A model generated the notes under the pieces. The model was not told where the DNA came from. It ran no database searches and saw only the letters and a list, made by a program, of their open reading frames with translations. Below are positions 35,228 through 40,383 of a DNA stretch of 40,383 nucleotides, in pieces. A program made the translations under genes and the position numbers. How positions within the stretch are numbered: position 1 is the first letter of the stretch; each line of letters starts with the position of its first letter. This stretch comes from Candidatus Mediterraneibacter intestinipullorum. GTDB lineage: Bacteria; Bacillota; Clostridia; Lachnospirales; Lachnospiraceae. The DNA lies in the NCBI GenBank assembly GCA_019118665.1, contig DWYM01000105.1, forward strand, positions 1-40,383, given 5' to 3'.

Positions 35228-36052
35228 TTACAGGATCTTGGAGAGGAATTCTTTCAGCCTCTCGTCTTTCGGGTTTCCGAAAAATTCTTGCGGTGGCGCT
35301 TCCTCCCGGATCTGTCCATCATCCATAAAGATGACTCTGGACGCAACCTCCCGGGCGAATCCCATCTCATGGGTTACCACGACCATGGTCATCCCTTCTT
35401 TCGCCAGCTTTTTCATCAGGTCAAGGACCTCGCCTACCATCTCCGGATCAAGGGCTGATGTGGGCTCATCAAAAAGGATCACGTCCGGGTTCATTGCCAG
35501 TGAGCGGATGATCGCCACTCTCTGTTTCTGCCCGCCGGACAGGGTGGAGGGATAGACGTCCGCCTTATCATCCAGTCCGATCCGTTTCAGCAGATCCAGC
35601 GCCTGCTGTTTTGCCTCGCTTTTGATCTGCTCTTTTGTAGTCGTGATCGGAATCAGCTCTTCTTTATTGCTCCGGAACGTATTCTTAAAACGGATCATCC
35701 GATTTTTGCGCTTTGCCTTTTTCAGATCCTTACATCTCAAATACGCCGGCGCCATCATAACGTTCTGAAGCACTGTCTTGTTGTTAAACAGGTTAAAATG
35801 CTGGAATACCATTCCCATATGACGGCGGTGGATATTGATATCCACCTTCATATCCGCGATGTCCACTCCCTTGAATATGATGCTTCCCGAAGTGGGGTCT
35901 TCCATACAGTTCAGACAGCGGAGGAAGGTGCTCTTTCCGGAGCCGGAAGGTCCGAGCACTGCGACGATATCGCCCTTGTTGATGGTGATGTTGATGCCTT
36001 TTAATATCTCAAGATCACCGAAACTTTTCCTAAGATTAATTACGTCTATCAC
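35228..36052 (-). CDS. polar amino acid ABC transporter ATP-binding protein (GlnQ-like)
   Basis: This 274-aa ATPase drives amino acid import. It has Walker [10 protein letters not shown] (34-42), Q-loop MVFQHFNLF, signature LSGGQKQR (171-178), Walker [12 protein letters not shown] and switch VVTHEMGFA. It is about 30 residues longer than usual GlnQ. The extra piece is a very basic insert at about 107-143 ([20 protein letters not shown] and following) between the Q-loop and the signature. The start overlaps the permease end by 17 bp. Confidence 0.93.
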   Translation of the reverse strand: MIDVINLRKSFGDLEILKGINITINKGDIVAVLGPSGSGKSTFLRCLNCMEDPTSGSIIFKGVDIADMKVDINIHRRHMGMVFQHFNLFNNKTVLQNVMMAPAYLRCKDLKKAKRKNRMIRFKNTFRSNKEELIPITTTKEQIKSEAKQQALDLLKRIGLDDKADVYPSTLSGGQKQRVAIIRSLAMNPDVILFDEPTSALDPEMVGEVLDLMKKLAKEGMTMVVVTHEMGFAREVASRVIFMDDGQIREEAPPQEFFGNPKDERLKEFLSKIL

Positions 36053-36746
36053 TCTTTTTCAGGCTCCTTTCCAGTATTTTGATCAGCAGTGTGATCACAA
36101 GCACGATAGCGATATAGATCAGCGCCATCGCCAGATACGGAACCATGAACTCATAGTTATTCGTTCCGATATAGTTAAATGCCACATACAGATCCGCCGC
36201 GCCCACGAAACTCACGACTGACGTCTCCTTTATCAGGGAAATAAACTCATTGCCCAGTGTGGGAAGGATGTTCTTCACTGCCTGCGGGATCACGATCTTA
36301 GTCATGCTCGCCCCAAAGCTCAGGCCAACCGCGCGGCCCGCTTCCATCTGTCCCGGATCCACGGACTGGATACCGCTCCTCATGATCTCCGATATATACG
36401 CGCCGCTGTTTAAGCCGAACACCAGCATGGACACCTGGACTCCGCTTATGTTCCATCCGATGATGGGCAGGAGCACATAGTAAAATACGAGGAGCTGGAC
36501 CACCATAGGCGTTCCCCGGAACAGCGCCACATAGAAACTGCAGATGCCGTTCAGCACTCTCGGGAGCAGCTTGTACTTCGGCAGAACACGCACCGTCGCG
36601 ATGATCGTACCGATCAGGATGCCGATGATCAGACCGCACACCGCAATAAGGAGTGTGTTCTGCAGGCCTTCCACGACTCTGACGTATCCGTTCTGCTCAA
36701 CGAATATCTCTATAAATTTATCTACCTTCTGACTAAAATTACCCAT
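36036..36746 (-). CDS. polar amino acid ABC transporter permease (GlnP/HisM-like)
   Basis: This 236-aa membrane protein has five or so helices and the His/Glu/Gln/Arg transporter permease signature: [15 protein letters not shown] near 74-88 and [22 protein letters not shown] near 131-152, the coupling helix that meets the ATPase. It is expected to act as a homodimer. It follows the binding-protein gene after a 209-bp spacer containing 17-bp repeats, and overlaps the ATPase gene. Confidence 0.93.
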   Translation of the reverse strand: MGNFSQKVDKFIEIFVEQNGYVRVVEGLQNTLLIAVCGLIIGILIGTIIATVRVLPKYKLLPRVLNGICSFYVALFRGTPMVVQLLVFYYVLLPIIGWNISGVQVSMLVFGLNSGAYISEIMRSGIQSVDPGQMEAGRAVGLSFGASMTKIVIPQAVKNILPTLGNEFISLIKETSVVSFVGAADLYVAFNYIGTNNYEFMVPYLAMALIYIAIVLVITLLIKILERSLKKSDRRN

Positions 36747-36870
36747 TGTCTTCCCTTCTCAAAAGAAGGAAAATGCCTGCACTCATGACAGAACGCCATT
36801 AATGCCTGTATTTCCCTTCCCAATTAAGTCCTGTTTTCCGTATTCTGTTATCCGGCCGCCCCATATTTTC

Positions 36871-36921
36871 CAACGGATCCTGTTTCCCGATGGATCAGGT
36901 TTCCCGGTGGATCATGTTTAT
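36871..36921. repeat. 17-bp tandem repeat, three copies
   Basis: Three contiguous units (36871-36887, 36888-36904, 36905-36921) share the core GGATC..GTTTCC. They lie in the 209-bp spacer between the binding protein and permease genes of the amino acid transporter. They might set relative expression or be neutral expansion. Confidence 0.7.
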
Positions 36922-36955
36922 CAGCCGAGGCTTGTTTCCCAACCGGAACGGCTGC

Positions 36956-37819
36956 TTACTGCATCGCGTTGATCGCCTCTGTGATCGCTGCCGCCGGAGC
37001 TGCATCGATGATCACATAGTCAATGTTTCCGTTGAGCATATCCTGGACCGCAAGAGAACCGCTCTTATATGTCTGGCATGTTGCCTCAAGTCCCGGGAAT
37101 CCAAGATCTTCGCTTCCCTCTACATAGCTGTTGCCTGTTGTTCCCTGCTGCACTCCGATCTTAACAGAGGAATCCAGCTCAGCCAAAGCTGCCGCGATCT
37201 CCTCCGCATCTGTCATATCCGCGAATACGGTATCACCGCTCGGAACGATCAGACGCTGAGAAGCCTGATAATATGTGTCTGAGAATGTCACATACTCTTT
37301 TCTTTCCTCACTGACAGTAAGTCCTGCCATAGCAATGTCGCATTTCTGCTGTCCTACGGAGAGGCACACCGCATCAAAATCCATGTTCTGGATCACAAGC
37401 TCTTTTCCCAGTTCCTCCGCAAGAAGAGCCGCGATCTCCATATCGATCCCCACATAGGAGTTGCCCTGCATATATTCGAAAGGTTCAAATGCAGCATTCG
37501 TGGCGACCACAAGCTGGTCCTTTGACTCGTCAAGCGTGGCGGACTCAACCGCAGTCGGCTCGCCGTCACCGAAATATTTGTCAAATATCTCATCCAGAGT
37601 ACCGTCTTCTTTGATCTTGCTGATAAATGCATTTACCTGCTCCAGAAGCCCCGGCTGAGTCTTGTCAACGCCGAACGCATATTCCTCATCCGTCAGGTCA
37701 ACATCGATCACCTGAGCTGTCTTTGCGCTGCTTCCCGCATCACCATTACTTCCGCATCCCGCGAGAAGGCCCACAGCAAGGACCGCACTTAAAGCTGCTG
37801 CTAATAACTTCTTCATCAT
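36956..37819 (-). CDS. amino acid ABC transporter binding lipoprotein, apparently circularly permuted
   Basis: This 287-aa lipoprotein (Cys22 in LLAGC) binds an amino acid and feeds the adjacent permease. The usual family start, DQLVVATNAAFEPFEYMQG followed by GIDMEIAALLAEELGKE, begins only at residue 101. In front, residues 36-85 (VIDVDLTDEEYAFGVDKTQP, then LLEQVNAFISKIKEDGTLDE) look like the C-terminal strand and helices that normally end this family. The protein instead ends at DAAPAAAITEAINAMQ, where those elements would follow. So the end segment appears moved to the front. All fold elements are present, so it should bind ligand. It has a GGAGG site upstream and a promoter at 37894-37921. 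Confidence 0.88.
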   Translation of the reverse strand: MMKKLLAAALSAVLAVGLLAGCGSNGDAGSSAKTAQVIDVDLTDEEYAFGVDKTQPGLLEQVNAFISKIKEDGTLDEIFDKYFGDGEPTAVESATLDESKDQLVVATNAAFEPFEYMQGNSYVGIDMEIAALLAEELGKELVIQNMDFDAVCLSVGQQKCDIAMAGLTVSEERKEYVTFSDTYYQASQRLIVPSGDTVFADMTDAEEIAAALAELDSSVKIGVQQGTTGNSYVEGSEDLGFPGLEATCQTYKSGSLAVQDMLNGNIDYVIIDAAPAAAITEAINAMQ

Positions 37820-37893
37820 TCATTCCTCCATTTATTTCTCTTTCTGCATGTCCGAACAGATCAATACTGCATAATCATACAGACTAATTTCAT

Positions 37894-37921
37894 ATTTTAA
37901 CATATTTTCCGCAAAAAACAA
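37894..37921 (-). promoter_or_regulatory. promoter of the amino acid transporter operon
   Basis: TTGTTT (37916-37921) and TAAAAT (37894-37899) are separated by 16 bp on the minus strand. The 22-bp repeats begin four bases upstream of the -35 box. Confidence 0.55.
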
Positions 37922-37925
37922 GTAT

Positions 37926-37991
37926 ATTTCCATCATTTATGCAGGCAATTTCCATCATTTATGCAGGTAATTTCCGCCTTTTATTCAGGAA
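37926..37991. repeat. 22-bp tandem repeat upstream of the transporter promoter
   Basis: Units 37926-37947 and 37948-37969 are identical except near the last bases. Unit 37970-37991 is diverged, and related sequence continues to about 38013. On the minus strand each unit reads CTGCATAAATGATGGAAAT. The position directly upstream of -35 suits regulator binding; resemblance to ARG-box-type AT-rich sites is weak. Confidence 0.75.
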
Positions 37992-38029
37992 ATGCCTGTA
38001 TTTTATGCAGCCGGTATGTAAGACAGCCA

Positions 38030-38857
38030 TTATGCGAGCAGCGCCGCTATCCCGAAGTAGAGGAAGACGATCACACCCAGTATGATCCTGTAGTATCCGA
38101 ACAGTTTGAAATCATGATTCTGGATATATTTCAGCAGGAACTTGATCGCGATAATGGACACCACAAATGATACCGCCATTCCCACTATAAGGATCGCAGC
38201 CTGCATTCCTGTGAAATCAAAGCCGAATTTGAACAATTTCCACGCGCTCGCGCCAAACATGGTCGGAATCGCCAGAAAAAAAGTAAACTCTGTGGCAACG
38301 CCTCTGGACACACCAAGCATGAGCGCACCTACGATGGTAGCGCCGGAGCGAGAAGTACCGGGTATCATTGCCAGCATCTGGAACACCCCGATGATCAGAA
38401 GCATCGGCAGTGTGAGTTGAGACAGTTTCTTCACCTTCGGCTCTCTGCCTTTCTGATAATTCTCCACAATGATGAAAAGTACGCCGTAGATAATGAGCAT
38501 TGCCGCCACCACATACCAGTGGTACAGCTTCTCATCGATCCAGTCATTAAACAGAATCCCTATGATTCCCGCCGGTACACAACCGATCAGCACCTTGATC
38601 CAGGTCTGCACGGTCAGCAGTTTCTGTTTCTGGGTCTTCTTCAGAGAAAAGGGATTCAGTTTGTGGAAATAAATCACCACCACCGCGAGGATAGCGCCAA
38701 ACTGGATCACCACCTGAAACATCTCAAAGAACGCATCGCCCTGATCCATCTTCAGAAATTCGTTCAAAAGTATCAGATGGCCGGTGCTGCTGATGGGCAG
38801 CCACTCTGTGATCCCTTCCACGATTCCACATATGATTGATTTTAATATCTCTAACAT
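38030..38857 (-). CDS. uppP: undecaprenyl-diphosphatase
   Basis: This 275-aa membrane enzyme (BacA/UppP) recycles the lipid carrier of cell wall synthesis by cutting undecaprenyl diphosphate, and its overproduction gives bacitracin resistance. It shows both family motifs: EGITEWLPISSTGH (14-27) and PGTSRSGATI (166-175), with about eight hydrophobic segments and normal length. It follows a GGAGGAG site. It lies upstream of the amino acid transporter on the same strand but is separated by about 210 bp with its own promoter elements for the next gene. Confidence 0.96.
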   Translation of the reverse strand: MLEILKSIICGIVEGITEWLPISSTGHLILLNEFLKMDQGDAFFEMFQVVIQFGAILAVVVIYFHKLNPFSLKKTQKQKLLTVQTWIKVLIGCVPAGIIGILFNDWIDEKLYHWYVVAAMLIIYGVLFIIVENYQKGREPKVKKLSQLTLPMLLIIGVFQMLAMIPGTSRSGATIVGALMLGVSRGVATEFTFFLAIPTMFGASAWKLFKFGFDFTGMQAAILIVGMAVSFVVSIIAIKFLLKYIQNHDFKLFGYYRIILGVIVFLYFGIAALLA

Positions 38858-39071
38858 ACAATTTCTCCTCCTGTGAGAACGAATCTTTCTATCGCTTCCG
38901 CTTCGCTTTCCTCTTCACTTGTTCCTGTGCCATATTATCTGACTGGTGCAGACCGGACCGGTGAAATATATCTCTTGTAGAGTACCATATTTCCCTCAGA
39001 TTTCCAACGCTTTTTTCGCGGGTCGGCAGAAAGGAATTTCCTGCCAAATTATAAATTCATTCTATCAGTGT

Positions 39072-39100
39072 TTGCCAAAACGCACAATTTATTGTATAAT
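39072..39100 (+). promoter_or_regulatory. promoter of the SleB-like hydrolase gene
   Basis: TTGCCA (39072-39077) and TATAAT (39095-39100) are separated by 17 bp. They lie about 50 bp before the start codon at 39149, which follows GAAAGGAA. Confidence 0.85.
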
Positions 39101-39148
39101 GATTACCTGGCGACTTTAACGATAGCTTGAAGAAAGGAATTTAAAGAT

Positions 39149-40192
39149 ATGAAACTCTACAAAAAACGTTGGATCAGATCAGGTATCGTTCTGGTCAGTT
39201 CCCTCGCGATTGTACTTTCAGTTTTTACTTCTTTCGCAGATGAGGACATCTCCAGTCTGGAAGGACAGACCGCTACTCTCCAGAATGAACTGGAGGGTAT
39301 CAATGGGGAAATCCTCTCATTAAGCGAAGAAATTTCTACCGCCGAGATGCAAATAGAGATTCTGAACGGCGAAATCGCTCGTACATCAGACGCTTTGGCT
39401 GAAGCGGTGGAAAACGAATCGCAGCAATATGAAAATATGAAATCTCGTATTAAATATATGTATGAACACGGGAGCGCAACACTGCTTGAAATGCTGTTTT
39501 CTGCTGAGAACATGACGGATTTCCTGAATAAGGCTGATTTTATCGAGAATCTCAGCGAATACGACAGAAAGGCTCTCGATGATCTTATGTCGGTACATCA
39601 GCAGATCGAAAGCCAGAAAGAAACTCTGGAGATCCAGCAGGAATCTCTCAAAGAGATCCGTTCCGGACTCAGTACCCGCCAGACAGAGCTTCAGGCAAAA
39701 GCCGAAGCGACCTCCACCAACCTGGCCGATGTACAGGCAAGGCTGGAGCAGGCAAGGGCCGAATCAGCGGCACAGGAAACAATTTCTTCCGGAGGCGGTT
39801 ATGATAATTCAATAGTAAACGGAGGCGGGATTGATGCTTCCACGGATGAGGTCACTCTCCTTGCCGCAATCCTTCAGTGTGAAGCCAGGCAGGATTATGA
39901 CTCGCTGCTGGCAGTTGCCACTGTGATCATGAACCGGGTAGAAAGCCCTCGTTTTCCGAACACGATCAGTGGAGTCATCTACGCAAACGGACAGTTCGAA
40001 CCTGTGTGGACAGGCCGCCTTCAGGCCGTGCTTAACACAGGTCCCACCGGCCTCTCTCTTCAAGTCGCCCAGGATGCGGTCAACGGAGCGCGTCTCGCAG
40101 CAGTCGCTGACTGTTATTTCTTCCTCTATGCAGGGGCCACCAACAGGCCTGGCGTCAATATCGGCGGAAACCTATTCTTCCGGAGCTGGTAA
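39149..40192 (+). CDS. coiled-coil peptidoglycan hydrolase with SleB-like C-terminal domain
   Basis: This 347-aa exported protein has a signal peptide (1-30, ending SFA). A long coiled coil follows (about 32-205) like that of PcsB or EnvC-type wall hydrolases, then a short glycine-rich linker. The C-terminal Hydrolase_2/SleB domain (about 232-347) has DEVTLLAAILQCEARQDYDS with the likely catalytic Glu245, VATVIMNRVESPRFPNTISG and QFEPVWTGR. SleB-type domains cut glycan strands; in non-germination settings such fusions act in cell separation. The coiled coil could place the enzyme under control of an FtsEX-like complex, by analogy with PcsB. It is monocistronic, with a terminator beyond. Confidence 0.9.
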   Translation: MKLYKKRWIRSGIVLVSSLAIVLSVFTSFADEDISSLEGQTATLQNELEGINGEILSLSEEISTAEMQIEILNGEIARTSDALAEAVENESQQYENMKSRIKYMYEHGSATLLEMLFSAENMTDFLNKADFIENLSEYDRKALDDLMSVHQQIESQKETLEIQQESLKEIRSGLSTRQTELQAKAEATSTNLADVQARLEQARAESAAQETISSGGGYDNSIVNGGGIDASTDEVTLLAAILQCEARQDYDSLLAVATVIMNRVESPRFPNTISGVIYANGQFEPVWTGRLQAVLNTGPTGLSLQVAQDAVNGARLAAVADCYFFLYAGATNRPGVNIGGNLFFRSW

Positions 40193-40222
40193 TAATTTAA
40201 AATATATTTTCAACATTACAAA

Positions 40223-40257
40223 AAGGGGTTGTCGGTTAATACCGATTTTCAACCCTT
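40223..40257 (+). other. hairpin after the hydrolase gene
   Basis: AAGGGGTTG pairs with CAACCCTT (one bulged G), and inside it TCGGT pairs with ACCGA around TAAT. No T tract follows, so it may be a 3'-end stabiliser and not a terminator. Confidence 0.5.
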
Positions 40258-40267
40258 GATATGAGTG

Positions 40268-40337
40268 GAAGAGGCAATCCCAGGGAATTCGTGCTTTTTC
40301 AAAGCCTGAATTCTCTATAGGATTGCCTCTTCTTTCT
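40268..40337 (+). terminator. long hairpin terminator
   Basis: Perfect 13-bp arms GAAGAGGCAATCC (40268-40280) and GGATTGCCTCTTC (40320-40332) enclose two further pairing blocks, GAATTC with GAATTC and GCTTT with AAAGC. A T-rich TTTCT follows. It is unusually long for a plain terminator. Confidence 0.75.
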
Positions 40338-40383
40338 GATAACGCTTATTTCAGGGCGCAAAATCCCCTTGTTTGGATTTTTT

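Overview
The window looks like chromosomal DNA from a gut Lachnospiraceae (Bacillota, mucus-associated type). The basis is strong AGGAGG-type ribosome binding sites, low to moderate GC, a yclNOPQ-like siderophore importer, very large sortase-type surface proteins carrying discoidin (F5/8C) and FIVAR repeats, a GH84 hexosaminidase, a PcsB/SleB-like wall hydrolase and an SfsA-MutY fusion. I do not assert a species.

Layout. (1) 1-5.8 kb is a visibly AT-rich accessory island on the minus strand. A four-gene operon (D12-class adenine methyltransferase, HIT-family protein, four-helix membrane protein, and a 975-aa PPDK_N-like/MazG-like fusion) has its own promoter. It is followed by an mcrB-like gene cut off by what looks like an insertion-sequence end built of 24-bp repeats. 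This is the best candidate for an undescribed defence system. (2) 5.8-8.75 kb is decayed DNA: a boundary region with an imperfect hairpin, a shattered Ig-repeat surface protein gene, and a NimA-like gene with an in-frame TGA. (3) 8.9-13.8 kb is a siderophore ABC importer operon with a DtxR-like box over its promoter, and an upstream LysR regulator with a palindromic operator. (4) 13.85-16.0 kb is tex, interrupted by an in-frame TAG. (5) 16.2-29.4 kb holds two giant wall-anchored glycan-active proteins: a 1657-aa protein with a TIM-barrel-like domain I cannot place, and a 2016-aa GH84 enzyme. They flank an RluA-type pseudouridine synthase, a frameshifted membrane protein and tRNA-Arg(ACG). (6) 29.7-33.4 kb has trpS, a PAP2 phosphatase, a frameshifted diacylglycerol-kinase-like gene and a TetR regulator. 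(7) 33.4-37.8 kb has an sfsA-mutY fusion behind a polar amino acid ABC transporter whose binding protein appears circularly permuted. (8) 38.0-40.2 kb has uppP and a coiled-coil SleB-like hydrolase.

How the genes work together. The two surface proteins probably trim host mucin or glycosaminoglycan glycans at the wall. The siderophore and amino acid transporters supply iron and nitrogen. UppP, the SleB-like protein, PAP2 and the lipid kinase touch envelope lipid and wall turnover. The island operon is separate in composition and reads as a conflict module that pairs a modifying enzyme and nucleotide-handling enzymes with a membrane protein. The number of interrupted genes (nim, tex, lipid kinase, a membrane protein, surface protein) is high, so strain-level decay or sequence error must be separated before drawing conclusions from any single lesion.
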